The notes below the pieces were generated by a model. It was given only the letters and a program-made list of their open reading frames with translations, had not been told where the DNA came from and did no database searches. A stretch of 64,000 nt of DNA, taken from contig NZ_BMMS01000022.1 of assembly GCF_014646055.1 (NCBI RefSeq), positions 94,525-158,524 of the forward strand. The letters run 5' to 3'. The position numbers were made by a program, and so were the translations under genes. Positions 1-8,958 of the stretch are shown piece after piece. The stretch's first letter is position 1. Each line of letters opens with the position of its first letter. The DNA comes from Wenjunlia tyrosinilytica (GTDB lineage: Bacteria > Actinomycetota > Actinomycetes > Streptomycetales > Streptomycetaceae).

Positions 1-753
1 TTCTACTGGACGCTCGTCATGGCGACGAACACCACCGGCGACATCTTCCGCTACCCGCCGAAGCTCACGATCGGCTCGCACTTCGGCGACAACGTCTCCA
101 AGGTCTTCGACAGCATCGACTTCCCGGGGTCGATGCTCAACACCTTCGTCGTGGCCGTGTCCGTGACCGTCCTGGTGCTCTTCTTCGACTCGCTGGCCGC
201 CTTCACCTTCGCCAAGTTCGACTTCCCCGGGCGGCGGGCGCTGTTCGTCGTCCTCATGGGCATCTTCATGGTCCCCACCCAGTTGCAGGCCATCCCGCAG
301 TTCGTGATCATGGCCCGGCTCGGCTGGATCGGCTCACTGACCGCACTGATCGTGCCCGCCGCCGCCAACGCGTTCGGCATCTTCTGGATGCGCCAGTACA
401 TGATGGGCGCGATCCACGACGAACTGCTGGACGCGGCAAGGCTCGACGGCTGCGGCTTCTTCCGGCAGTACTGGCACGTGGCACTGCCGGTGGTGCGGCC
501 GGGCCTGGCCTTCCTCGGCATCTACACCTTCATCGCCTCCTGGAACGACTACATGTGGCCGCTGATCGCCCTGGTCAACCCGCACAACCTCACCCTCCAG
601 GTCGCGCTGTCCCAGCTCAACGGCGTGCACAGCACGGACTACAGCATGGTCATGGCCGGTGCGCTGCTGGCCATGATCCCTCTGCTCGTCGTGTTCGTCC
701 TGGCCGCCCGGCACTTCATCGCCGACCTGGCCAAGGGGGCCGTGCGCGGCTGA
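1..753 (+). CDS. Carbohydrate ABC transporter permease, MalG type (5' end missing)
   Basis: This is the inner-membrane permease half of a sugar importer of the MalG family. The reading frame is open from base 1 (FYWTLV precedes the first Met at 19), so the gene starts outside the window. Several hydrophobic spans are visible. The cytoplasmic EAA loop that contacts the ATPase is at about residues 140-170 of the visible protein (ELLDAARLDGCGFF followed by a conserved LP). The C-terminus is intact and ends right after the last membrane helix, as in the family. The binding protein and partner permease would be expected upstream, outside the window. Which sugar is carried cannot be told. Confidence 0.9.
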   Translation, partial: FYWTLVMATNTTGDIFRYPPKLTIGSHFGDNVSKVFDSIDFPGSMLNTFVVAVSVTVLVLFFDSLAAFTFAKFDFPGRRALFVVLMGIFMVPTQLQAIPQFVIMARLGWIGSLTALIVPAAANAFGIFWMRQYMMGAIHDELLDAARLDGCGFFRQYWHVALPVVRPGLAFLGIYTFIASWNDYMWPLIALVNPHNLTLQVALSQLNGVHSTDYSMVMAGALLAMIPLLVVFVLAARHFIADLAKGAVRG

Positions 754-813
754 GGCCCCCTCGCCGCCGCGGCCGCGGCCGAGTCCCCCGTCGAGACGCC
801 GGCCGCGGCGCCC

Positions 814-2145
814 TCAGCCCGGCTGCCCCCCGTGCTGCGCCGAGGGCTCGACCACCGTGGCCGGCAGCATCACCAGCGCGGTCGTGCCCGTCGTCTCGGA
901 CGGTCTCAACTGGACCCGGACACCCTGGCGCTTGGCCAGGCGGCCAGCGATGAGCATGCCGATCCCGCCGGAGATCCGGCCGTCCACCGGCGGAGGATCG
1001 GCGAGGCGCTCATTGTGGACGGCGCAGTCCTCCGGCGACATCCCGATACCCGAGTCGTCGATCCTGACGACGATCCTCCCGTCCGGCAGCAGGTGGCCCG
1101 TGGCGTACACGCTCGTCCTCGGCCCGGAGAAGGAGGTCGCGTTCTCCACCAGCTCGGCGAGCAGATGGACGAGATCGTTGACGGCCGGGCCGGCGATCTC
1201 GACCTCCGGAACCCCGGAGAGCTCCACCCGCTCGTACTGCTCCACCTCCGAGGCGGCGGCGCGGAGCACGTCCACCAGCGGCGCCGGGCGGCGCCACCGC
1301 CGTCCGGGCTCCTGGTCCGCGAGGGCCAGCAGGGTCTCCCCGGTACGGCGCATCCGCGTACTGAGGTGGTCCAGCCGGAAGAGCCCCGACAACCGGTCCG
1401 GATCGCCCTCCTCGCGCTCGAGGTCCGACAGCAGCATCAGCTGACGCTGAATCAGGCGCAGGGTGCGCCTGGTGAGATCGACGAACACCGAGCCGACCTG
1501 GGCGGGCCGCGCCGCCACCTCCGCGCCCGGCTGCCCACCGGGCTGGAGTCCGAGCGCTGACATCTCCCGCGCGGTCTCCGCACGTGCCTGCTCCAGGCGC
1601 TCGCGGTCCCCGCGCACCAGGCGCAGAATCGCCTGGTTCTCCCGCAACTGCCCGTCCAGCACGGCAACACGCTCGCTCGCCCGGTCCCGCTGGGCGGACC
1701 ACTGCCACGCCGCGTCGCCCGCGTCCTCGCGCGCGGGGTCGCTGTAGAGGCGCTCGATCTCCTCCTGCGCCCACTGCTCCCGTTCGCGCTCCAGTGCCAG
1801 CTCCTCGGTGAGCTTCACGAGGCTCTCGGACAGTTCCCCCTCCTGCTGCTCCACCCGCTCGGCCGCGGAGGCGAGTTCGTACTCACGCGCGTTTAAACGG
1901 CCCTTCGAACGCGCTGCCGCATAGAGCAACTCACGGCTTCTCATGAAGTACTCATGCGTGGGTGAGATGCCTGTTTGGGTGGCGAACAGTTGATGCAGCC
2001 GCTTCAGTACCTCGAGGGACGGAAGGCGCTCACCGCCCAGAAAGTTGGCCAGTTCCAGAGGATCCGTTCCCAGCCAAGCCGCCGACTCGCGCGGGGTGGC
2101 TCCGAGCTGGGCATGAAGGTCCCTCAAGTGCTCGACAAAAACCAT
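814..2145 (-). CDS. Helix-turn-helix protein with histidine-kinase-like ATPase domain
   Basis: The first 70 or so residues look like a Cro/XRE-type helix-turn-helix (AWLGTDPLELANFLGGERLPS). A coiled coil follows (about 100-260), then a kinase core like that of Streptomyces nitrate-sensor-type kinases (CvnA family): an H-box-like LDHLSTRMRR, an N box (ELVENATSFS), G1 (DSGIGM) and G2 (GGIGML). No membrane span or sensor domain is visible, so it is cytosolic. ATG at 2145 is chosen because the helix-turn-helix begins there; upstream codons are Arg-rich and unlike coding sequence. It is divergent from the next gene, which carries a similar N-terminal domain. A DNA-binding kinase, or a protein that only binds ATP, are both possible; the partner is unknown. 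Confidence 0.72.
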   Translation of the reverse strand: MVFVEHLRDLHAQLGATPRESAAWLGTDPLELANFLGGERLPSLEVLKRLHQLFATQTGISPTHEYFMRSRELLYAAARSKGRLNAREYELASAAERVEQQEGELSESLVKLTEELALEREREQWAQEEIERLYSDPAREDAGDAAWQWSAQRDRASERVAVLDGQLRENQAILRLVRGDRERLEQARAETAREMSALGLQPGGQPGAEVAARPAQVGSVFVDLTRRTLRLIQRQLMLLSDLEREEGDPDRLSGLFRLDHLSTRMRRTGETLLALADQEPGRRWRRPAPLVDVLRAAASEVEQYERVELSGVPEVEIAGPAVNDLVHLLAELVENATSFSGPRTSVYATGHLLPDGRIVVRIDDSGIGMSPEDCAVHNERLADPPPVDGRISGGIGMLIAGRLAKRQGVRVQLRPSETTGTTALVMLPATVVEPSAQHGGQPG

Positions 2146-2582
2146 GATTTCGGGTGCTTCGTCATCCGCTGACGTGCGTACCCGCGCCTCGGGTTCCGGG
2201 AACCCCTGGTGCTGCCCCGGCTGCAATGGACGTACCCCCAAGAAGATGTTGACGTGGCTATTTTGACGATCACCGCCGTGATTGCCTATTCGGGCCGCGG
2301 AGCTCCGGCACTCGGGGCGTGGCGCCGGAGCGTACCGCCCTCTCCGTGGGCGCCGATGCGAACGATACGCAGCCTTCGCCCCCCGGGCCCGACATCCTCG
2401 GAGAGGCGCCGCCGACACGGCGAGGCGCGTAGGGTCTTCAAGCCAGGACGAGACGGAATGGCCGGATTCCAGGTGATTGCCAATTTGGCGAACATGCGGA
2501 GCCGACCGTGTGCGGTGCGTGACAATCGCAGCCTGGAGGTCGACGCGACCGTGGCGGGAGCCGGTGAGGAGGCAGGACGGCG
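2146..2582. promoter_or_regulatory. Divergent intergenic region with a 15-bp direct repeat
   Basis: No gene is seen in these 437 bases between two divergent helix-turn-helix genes. Two near-identical 15-mers, TGATTGCCTATTCGG (2279-2293) and TGATTGCCAATTTGG (2474-2488), match at 13 positions and are the most AT-rich stretches here. One lies nearer each gene. They could be operators for one or both flanking regulators, or parts of the two promoters. This is inference from position and repetition only. Confidence 0.4.
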
Positions 2583-3791
2583 GTGCACAGCGATGCGACG
2601 GGAGCCTGCGACGTGTCGGTCCAGGCGCAGCGCTACGCCTTGGCGTTGAAGGACCTCTTCAGCAGGTCGAAGGCTCCGCAGAGGGCGCTGGCCGAGACCT
2701 TGAACTACTCCGGCGCGGCCGTCTCCCGGTACTTCTCCGGTGAGCGGATCCCCGCCGCGGACTTCCATCAGGGCCTCGTCGACTTCCTCTCCGCGCGCGG
2801 TGTCACGGTGTCCGACAGCGAGCTTCGCGAGCTGGAGGAGCTGCGCGGGCAGGCACTCGCCGCGGGCTCCGCCATGGGCAGCCAACTCGCCTGCCTGCGT
2901 GAGGATGTCGAGCGCCTCACGGTTCAGCTGGCACAGGCCCACGAGACGAACCGGTCGGCCGCCCGCGACCTGAGCGCCCTGGGGCAGGAGCTGACGCAGC
3001 TCGGCCGGGCGCTGGAGGAGGCACTGGAGCGGGCCGCGGCCGCGGAGGCGGAACGCGACCGGCTGCGAACGGTCAACGCCGAACAGAGCCGCAGGCTCGA
3101 GGACGCCGCCGACTACAACCGCACGGTTGAGTCGGAGCTGGCGCAGGGCAAGGAGCGCATCGCCCGGCTGCACACCGAGGTGCAGGTGCTCCGGCGTCAG
3201 GTGCGGCGCCTCCAGGAGGAGGCCGCCGAACAGGAGAGAGCGGGCGAACAGGAGAGAGCGGGCGAACAGGAGAGAGCGGGCGAACAGGAGAGAGCCGGCG
3301 AGCCGGCCGAGCGGGCGGTCGCCGGGGCGGGCACGCGCACGGGCGCCGGGGCGGGCACACGGACGGGCACCGCCACCGCCAAGGCCCGGACCCAGAGCCG
3401 CCCCCGTCGTACGCGGTCGGAGACGGCCGAGGGGTCCGACGACATCACCGGCGGCGACTCGGTGACCGGTACCACGTCGCCCCGGCCGACCGGCGAGGGC
3501 CGCCTCGACGACGGGACGGGTGCCCCGCTCGACGACGGGCCGGGAATCCAGCGGGGGCAGGCGGAGCCGGTCGGTCGCCGCCGCCGCATGACCGACACGT
3601 GGGTGATCGCCGTGGCCGTGGTGATGGGCGCGGCAGGTGCGCTCGTGACGGAGACGGCCGCCCACGACATGGGCCAGGACATCGCCGCGGGCGCTGCCGT
3701 CGCCGCGGTCGTCTATGCCACCGAGCTCGCGAGCGAGGCCGTCGCCGACCGCGGTGCGAGACGCCGGAAAGGCACCGACGGCGGCGCATGA
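2583..3791 (+). CDS. Helix-turn-helix coiled-coil protein with C-terminal membrane segments
   Basis: The N-terminal 75 residues form a helix-turn-helix (RALAETLNYSGAAVSRYFSGERIP), alike in layout to the start of the divergent ATPase gene. Residues 90-240 are a long coiled coil rich in Glu, Arg and Ala, ending in four perfect EQERAG repeats. A low-complexity Arg/Thr/Gly linker follows, then two short hydrophobic segments near the C-terminus (WVIAVAVVMGAAGALV and AAGAAVAAVVYA) that may anchor it in the membrane. The GTG start at 2583 has a GAGGAGG ribosome site about 10 bases upstream. A regulator or scaffold tied to the membrane is plausible, working with the divergent ATPase; no enzyme motif is seen. 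Confidence 0.7.
   Translation: MHSDATGACDVSVQAQRYALALKDLFSRSKAPQRALAETLNYSGAAVSRYFSGERIPAADFHQGLVDFLSARGVTVSDSELRELEELRGQALAAGSAMGSQLACLREDVERLTVQLAQAHETNRSAARDLSALGQELTQLGRALEEALERAAAAEAERDRLRTVNAEQSRRLEDAADYNRTVESELAQGKERIARLHTEVQVLRRQVRRLQEEAAEQERAGEQERAGEQERAGEQERAGEPAERAVAGAGTRTGAGAGTRTGTATAKARTQSRPRRTRSETAEGSDDITGGDSVTGTTSPRPTGEGRLDDGTGAPLDDGPGIQRGQAEPVGRRRRMTDTWVIAVAVVMGAAGALVTETAAHDMGQDIAAGAAVAAVVYATELASEAVADRGARRRKGTDGGA
3228..3299 (+). repeat. Four tandem 18-bp in-frame repeats
   Basis: The unit GAACAGGAGAGAGCGGGC occurs four times without gaps; only the last copy has one change. It encodes EQERAG four times at the end of the coiled coil. DNA identity is higher than codon choice requires, which suggests recent slippage expansion and a length that may vary between strains. 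Confidence 0.95.
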
Positions 3792-3866
3792 CCATCTGCG
3801 GCGGCCCACCCGAACCGGGACACGTGGCCGCCGGTCGACTGTGAACAGCATGTGGGGGATGTCTTG

Positions 3867-5672
3867 GTGTCAGCACGCTGGTCCCGGCTGCGGCCCATGG
3901 TCGCCGGCGTCACCGCCGGCGGTGTGGCGCTCGTGGGGATGTACGTGTTCCTCAAGGGTTCCGGGGACGAACCTCCGCAGCCGATTCCGTGCGAGGTGTC
4001 GATCACGGTGGCGTCCTCGCAGGAGAAGGCGGACGTGCTGTCGGACCTGGCGGCGCGCTACAACCGCGCCAAGGGGTGCAAGCACGTGCAGGTCTTCGCC
4101 GACGGCTCCGGTGACGTCCTCGACTCACTGGCCCACGGCTGGAAACCGGAGGAGCACCAGGGCCACGATGTTCCCGAGGTGTGGAGCCCGGCGGCGACGG
4201 TCTGGGCGCGGATGCTGCCGAAGGAGGCGGACGGGCACGACCGGTACCGCGTGATCAACTACTCCGAGGGCCGACTGCCCTCGGTGGCGCAGACCCCCGT
4301 GGTGCTCGCCATGCCCGAGACGATCGCGACCAAGCTCGGATGGCCCGGCCGGGCGATCGGCTGGTCCACCTTGCAGCAGATGGCCGACGACCCCGCGAAG
4401 TGGAAGAAGGCCACCGGCGGCGGGGCGGGCACCTTCAAGCTCGGCAAGTCCAACCCCAACTACGCCACCACCGGCCTCACTTCGCTGTTCGAAGCCTATG
4501 CCGTGGCGAGCAACACGCCCACACAGGATCTGACCACCCGCACCCCGGAGGACGGGACGGTGCGGGAGCGGGTGAGGAGAGTGGAGGCCGCCACCATCCA
4601 CTACGGGGAGACCTCACTGGTCTACCTGTGCAACCTCGCTCGCGCCGACGCCGCGCACAAGGCCCTGGGCTATGTGAGTGTGGTCCCGCTCGAGGAGAAG
4701 TCGGTCTACGAGTACAACCGGGGCCGCCGCGTCGGCTGCGAGGACACCCACCGACCGCACGAGCGGCTGGTGGCGGTCCACCCCGAGGAGGGCACCCTGG
4801 TCTCGGACGCCCCCTACGGCATCCTGTCCACCGTCAACAGAGACCAGCGCCTGCGCCCTCTGGCCGAGGACTTCCTCAAATTCCTGCACGAGTCGGCGCA
4901 GCAGGACACCATCAAGGACAGGGGTTTCCGCGGAGGCGTCGACGGCGAACTCGCCCCGAAGGTCGCCTCGGCCCTCAAACCGGCCGACACACGGATGCCG
5001 AAGGTCTCCGAGCTGCCGGCACCGGAGGCGCTCAACGCCATCCGCAGGTCCTGGCAGAAGGTCCGCAAGCCGGCCCGTGTCCTGCTCGTCCTGGATGTGT
5101 CCGGTTCCATGAGTTACGACCCGCGCTCCCAGGCACCGCCCGCCCGGGGCAACCCCTCCCGGCTGGACCAGGTCAAGGCAGCCGCGAAGGCGGCCCTCGC
5201 CGACTTCGACGCCCACGACGAGGTCGGCCTGTGGAAGTTCTCCGGCGACAGGAGCACCTCCTCGACCCCCTACAGCGAACTCGTCGCGCCCGGCCCCATC
5301 GCCGCCACCGCCCCTCGGATAAGGGACGAGGTCTCCCATCTGAGCCCCGAGCACGACACTGCCCTGTACGTCACCATCCGGGCCGCCCGCGAACGGCTGG
5401 CCCGGACCGCTCCGGACGCCATCAACGCCGTCGTCGTCCTGACCGATGGCCAGAACTTCTACAAGCCCGGCTACGGCATCAAGGATCTGACGAAGGACAT
5501 CGACGCCTACGGCAAGGGGCGGCCGGTACGTGTCTTCACCATCGCCTACAGCGGGAACGCACCGGTGGAGTCGCTGCTGGAGATCACCCGGGCGGGGGGA
5601 GGGTTCAACTACGACTCCACCGACCCCGACCGGATCGAGAAGGTTCTGCGGGAAGTGATCAGCAACTTCTGA
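3867..5672 (+). CDS. Substrate-binding and VWA domain-containing protein
   Basis: After a short N-terminal membrane span (about residues 8-27) comes an extracytoplasmic solute-binding-protein-like domain (to about residue 380). A von Willebrand A domain follows, with the metal site DVSGS (MIDAS DxSxS) and the later Thr/Asp loop (LTDGQ). This fusion is common in actinobacteria and is thought to act at the cell surface; its ligand is unknown. A frame-compatible GTG exists at 3852, but GTG at 3867 has GGGGGA 7 bases upstream and is preferred. No transporter permease is adjacent, so a role in import is not supported by context. Confidence 0.85.
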   Translation: MSARWSRLRPMVAGVTAGGVALVGMYVFLKGSGDEPPQPIPCEVSITVASSQEKADVLSDLAARYNRAKGCKHVQVFADGSGDVLDSLAHGWKPEEHQGHDVPEVWSPAATVWARMLPKEADGHDRYRVINYSEGRLPSVAQTPVVLAMPETIATKLGWPGRAIGWSTLQQMADDPAKWKKATGGGAGTFKLGKSNPNYATTGLTSLFEAYAVASNTPTQDLTTRTPEDGTVRERVRRVEAATIHYGETSLVYLCNLARADAAHKALGYVSVVPLEEKSVYEYNRGRRVGCEDTHRPHERLVAVHPEEGTLVSDAPYGILSTVNRDQRLRPLAEDFLKFLHESAQQDTIKDRGFRGGVDGELAPKVASALKPADTRMPKVSELPAPEALNAIRRSWQKVRKPARVLLVLDVSGSMSYDPRSQAPPARGNPSRLDQVKAAAKAALADFDAHDEVGLWKFSGDRSTSSTPYSELVAPGPIAATAPRIRDEVSHLSPEHDTALYVTIRAARERLARTAPDAINAVVVLTDGQNFYKPGYGIKDLTKDIDAYGKGRPVRVFTIAYSGNAPVESLLEITRAGGGFNYDSTDPDRIEKVLREVISNF

Positions 5673-5908
5673 GGCCCAAGGTGGTCCGGCGGTGTGAGAG
5701 GGGGAGGAGACCCCGGCGGTGTGAGGAGGGGTGGACGCAGTGAAGCGCCCGGTCGGCGCCGCGTGACCTCCTCCCCATGCCGTGCGGGGCGGCCGGAGGC
5801 CCGACGCCTCGGCGCCGCTGCGCGGTCGTGCGCATGCGGTGGGCGTCCGGACGTGCCGGGGGCGACGACCTCTCACTCAATGGCCGGACGGCATGCTTCC
5901 ATAGGCGT

Positions 5909-8653
5909 ATGGCCCGACCCATGGGTCTTCGCCGACCAAGTCGGCGCGAGCGCCCGCGTGACAGACGTGAGCACGACACACAGTACGAGCGACGCCAGGC
6001 CCCCTACACGCCGGGGCGGCGCTCGCGATTCGCGTTGAGCGTGCGCAGCGTCGCGGGCCAGGTCTTCGTCCTCCAAGTGGTCGTCGTCGTGCTGCTCGTC
6101 CTCGCCGCCGTGGTCGTCCTCCTTCTGCAGGCGCGGCACGACACCACCCGCGAGGCCCGCAACCGGTCGGTCGCCGTCGCCGAGACCTTCGCGCACGCCC
6201 CCGGCATCCAGCAGGCGCTCAAGCTCCCGAACCCCACCGCGGTGCTCCAGCCGACGGCCGAGGCCGCGCGCAAGAGCTCGGGCGTGGACTTCATCGTCGT
6301 GATGAACACGGACGGCATCCGCTACACCCACCCCAAGCCGGACCGGATCGGGAAGAGGTTCGTGGGCACGATCCAGCCCGCGCTCGCCGGGCAGACCATC
6401 ACCGAGACCGTCAATGGAACGATCGGCCGCCTGGTGCAGGCGGTGGTCCCCGTGCAGGACGCCCGCGGCCATGTCGTGGGCCTGGTGAGCGCGGGGATCA
6501 CGATCAAGAAGATCAGCGGTGTGGTGGACCGGCAGCTGCCGATCCTCCTCGGCGCCGCCGCGGCCGCCCTCGCCCTGGCCACGGGCGGGACGGCACTGGT
6601 GACCCGGCGGCTGCGGCGGCAGACCCATGGGCTCGACCCCTCCGAGATGACCCGGATGTACGAGCACCATGACGCGGTGCTGCACAGTGTGCGCGAAGGT
6701 GTGATCATCGTCGGCGGGGACGACCGGCTCCTGCTGGCCAACGACGAGGCCTGCCGACTGCTCGATCTGCCCGCCGACGCCGAGGGCCGCCCGGTCGAGG
6801 AGCTGGGCCTCGAGCCGCGGGCCGCCGAGCTGCTGACCTCGCGCCGGGTCGTCACCGATGAGGTGCTGCCCGCCGGGGAGCGGTTGCTGGCGGTGAACAA
6901 CCGCCCCACCGACCGTGACGGAGGGCCGCCCGGCAGCGTCGCCACACTGAGGGACTCCACCGAGCTGCGGGCGCTGTCCGGCCGGGCCGAGGGAGCGCGC
7001 AGGCGCCTCAACCTGCTCTACGACGCCAGTGTCGACATCGGCACCACGCTCGATGTGACCCGGACGGCGGAGGAGCTCGCACAGGTCAGCGTCCCCCGGT
7101 TCGCCGACTTCGTCACCGTCGATCTGGCGGAGCCGGTCCTGCGGGGGGACGAGCCCGCCTCGGCCGACGGCGCGCAAATGCGCCGGGTCGCGATCAGGGG
7201 CATTGACGCGGCCCATCCGTTCTACCCGACGGGATGGCTGATCGACTGGAGGCCTTCCACGCCGCAGGCATGGGGCTTGAGCGGGAACGCCGTGGTGGAA
7301 CCCCACCTGGAGGCCGCCGGAGGATGGCGGGCGCAGGATCCCGAGTGGACCGCGAAGATCCTGGACTCCGGGGTCCACTCGCTCATCGCCGCCCCCCTGC
7401 GGGCGCGCGGTGTCCTGCTGGGCGTGGTCAACTTCTGGCGCTCGAAGAAGCCCGACCCCTTCGAGGAGGACGACCTCTCCCTCGCCGAGGAACTGGCCGC
7501 CCGCGCCGCCGTCTGCATCGACAACGCCCGCCGCTACACCCGCGAGCACACCATGGCCGTGACCCTTCAGCACAGCCTGCTGCCCCGAGGCTTCCCCGAG
7601 CAGGACGCGCTCGACATCGCCCACCGCTATCTGCCGGCGCAGGCGGGTGTGGGCGGCGACTGGTTCGACGTCATCCCTTTGCCCGGCGCCCGCGTCGCCC
7701 TGGTCGTGGGCGATGTCGTGGGCCATGGACTGCACGCCGCCGCCACCATGGGCCGGCTGCGCACCGCGGTGCACAACTTCTCGGCCCTCGACCTGCCGCC
7801 CGACGAACTGCTCGGACACCTCGACGAACTGGTCACCCGCATCGACCAGGACGAGGCGGCGGCGGGCGGGGACGCCGCGATCACCGGGGCCACATGCCTG
7901 TACGCCATCTACGACGCGGTCTCCGGGAACTGCACCCTCTCGCGGGCCGGGCACCTGCTGCCCGCGGTGGTGCGCCCCGACGGTACCGCGCGCTTCCTCG
8001 AGGTCCCGGCGGGTCCGCCGCTGGGGCTCGGCACGCTGCCCTTCGAGACCATGGAGCTGTCCCTGCCCGAGGGCAGCCAGCTGGTGCTGTACACCGACGG
8101 CCTTGTCGAGGACCGCAACCGGGACATCGACGCCGGGCTCGAACTCCTGCGCGGCGTGCTGGCTCACGCGGGGCGGGCCCCGGAGGAGACCTGCCGTGCG
8201 GTGTTCGAGGTCCTGCTGCCCGCCCATCCGAGCGACGACATCGCCCTGCTCGTCGCCCGCACCCGCAGGCTCGCCTCCGACCGGGTCGCCGAGTGGGAGG
8301 TGCCGTCCGTCCCGGAGGCGGTCGCCGGAGTGCGCGCCGCCGTGACCGGCCGTCTGGAGGGGTGGGGGCTGGACGACCTCGCGTTCAGCACGGAGCTGAT
8401 CCTCAGTGAGCTGATCACCAACGCCATCCGCTACACCGGCGGCTCGATCCGCGTCCGCCTGCTCTGCGACCGCGCCCTGATCTGCGAGGTCTCCGACACG
8501 AGCAACACCTCCCCGCACCTGCGGTACGCGGCGACGATGGACGAGGGCGGCCGAGGCCTGTTCCTGGTGGCCCAGTTCGCCGAGCGCTGGGGGACGCGCT
8601 ACACCACGACCGGCAAGGTCATCTGGGCCGAGCAGGCCCTGCCCCGCAGGTGA
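5909..8653 (+). CDS. SpoIIE-family serine phosphatase with Cache, PAS, GAF and anti-sigma kinase domains
   Basis: A large signalling protein. After a basic N-terminus there is a membrane span (about residues 35-60), a periplasmic Cache-like sensor as in CitA/DcuS, a second span near 220, a PAS domain, a GAF domain (about 360-530), a PP2C/SpoIIE phosphatase core (GGDWFD, VGDVVGHG, YTDGLVE, SDDIALLV) and a C-terminal RsbW-like HATPase (ELITNAIRYTG, GGRGLFLV). Such proteins dephosphorylate anti-anti-sigma factors in response to a signal and can also act as the kinase. ATG at 5909 is chosen because the upstream frame is Arg-rich and not gene-like, but no clear ribosome site decides it. No anti-anti-sigma gene is adjacent. 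Confidence 0.85.
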   Translation: MARPMGLRRPSRRERPRDRREHDTQYERRQAPYTPGRRSRFALSVRSVAGQVFVLQVVVVVLLVLAAVVVLLLQARHDTTREARNRSVAVAETFAHAPGIQQALKLPNPTAVLQPTAEAARKSSGVDFIVVMNTDGIRYTHPKPDRIGKRFVGTIQPALAGQTITETVNGTIGRLVQAVVPVQDARGHVVGLVSAGITIKKISGVVDRQLPILLGAAAAALALATGGTALVTRRLRRQTHGLDPSEMTRMYEHHDAVLHSVREGVIIVGGDDRLLLANDEACRLLDLPADAEGRPVEELGLEPRAAELLTSRRVVTDEVLPAGERLLAVNNRPTDRDGGPPGSVATLRDSTELRALSGRAEGARRRLNLLYDASVDIGTTLDVTRTAEELAQVSVPRFADFVTVDLAEPVLRGDEPASADGAQMRRVAIRGIDAAHPFYPTGWLIDWRPSTPQAWGLSGNAVVEPHLEAAGGWRAQDPEWTAKILDSGVHSLIAAPLRARGVLLGVVNFWRSKKPDPFEEDDLSLAEELAARAAVCIDNARRYTREHTMAVTLQHSLLPRGFPEQDALDIAHRYLPAQAGVGGDWFDVIPLPGARVALVVGDVVGHGLHAAATMGRLRTAVHNFSALDLPPDELLGHLDELVTRIDQDEAAAGGDAAITGATCLYAIYDAVSGNCTLSRAGHLLPAVVRPDGTARFLEVPAGPPLGLGTLPFETMELSLPEGSQLVLYTDGLVEDRNRDIDAGLELLRGVLAHAGRAPEETCRAVFEVLLPAHPSDDIALLVARTRRLASDRVAEWEVPSVPEAVAGVRAAVTGRLEGWGLDDLAFSTELILSELITNAIRYTGGSIRVRLLCDRALICEVSDTSNTSPHLRYAATMDEGGRGLFLVAQFAERWGTRYTTTGKVIWAEQALPRR

Positions 8654-8665
8654 GGGCCCGGCAGG

Positions 8666-8735
8666 CAGAACCGGCGGGCCAGAACCGGCGGGCCAGAACC
8701 GGCGGGCGAGAACCGGCAGATGAGAACCCGCAGGT
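8666..8735 (+). repeat. Five tandem 14-bp repeats after the phosphatase gene
   Basis: The unit CAGAACCGGCGGGC occurs three times exactly (8666-8707), then twice in diverged form (GAGAACCGGCAGAT, GAGAACCCGCAGGT). It starts 13 bases after the phosphatase stop codon. It is non-coding. The bases from 8736 to 8958 hold only the terminator and chitinase control region listed next. Confidence 0.85.
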
Positions 8736-8769
8736 GAGGGCCCGGAAGGCAGGGACTTCTCCCTCACAT

Positions 8770-8795
8770 GGTGCGGCGTGTGTGCCGCACCTTTT
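8770..8795 (+). terminator. Intrinsic terminator of the phosphatase gene
   Basis: A perfect 8-bp stem (GGTGCGGC / GCCGCACC) with a 6-base loop is followed directly by TTTT. U-tracts after hairpins are uncommon in Streptomyces, so this is a good terminator candidate, isolating the chitinase gene from read-through. Confidence 0.75.
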
Positions 8796-8884
8796 CCGCG
8801 CCCCCGGTCCGACCCCGCGTCAATCCCCTCCGGGTGCCCACTGAGCGCGACAACCCGTCCCTTCACCTTCTCGCGCACGAAAAT

Positions 8885-8914
8885 TGGTCTGGACCTTGAC
8901 TGGTATAGACCAAG
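8885..8914 (+). promoter_or_regulatory. Chitinase direct repeat overlapping a DasR-like operator
   Basis: Two 12-bp repeats, TGGTCTGGACCT (8885-8896) and TGGTATAGACCA (8901-8912), lie 46-74 bases before the chitinase start. This pair matches the direct repeats known in Streptomyces chitinase promoters. The second copy, read as ACTGGTATAGACCA, also fits the palindromic DasR consensus (ACTGGTCTAGACCA) with one mismatch. The gene is therefore likely repressed by DasR and induced by chitin or N-acetylglucosamine oligomers. Confidence 0.8.
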
Positions 8915-8958
8915 GGCGGTTGAGTGCTGCCAATTCCCCCACGAGAAGGAGTGAACGA

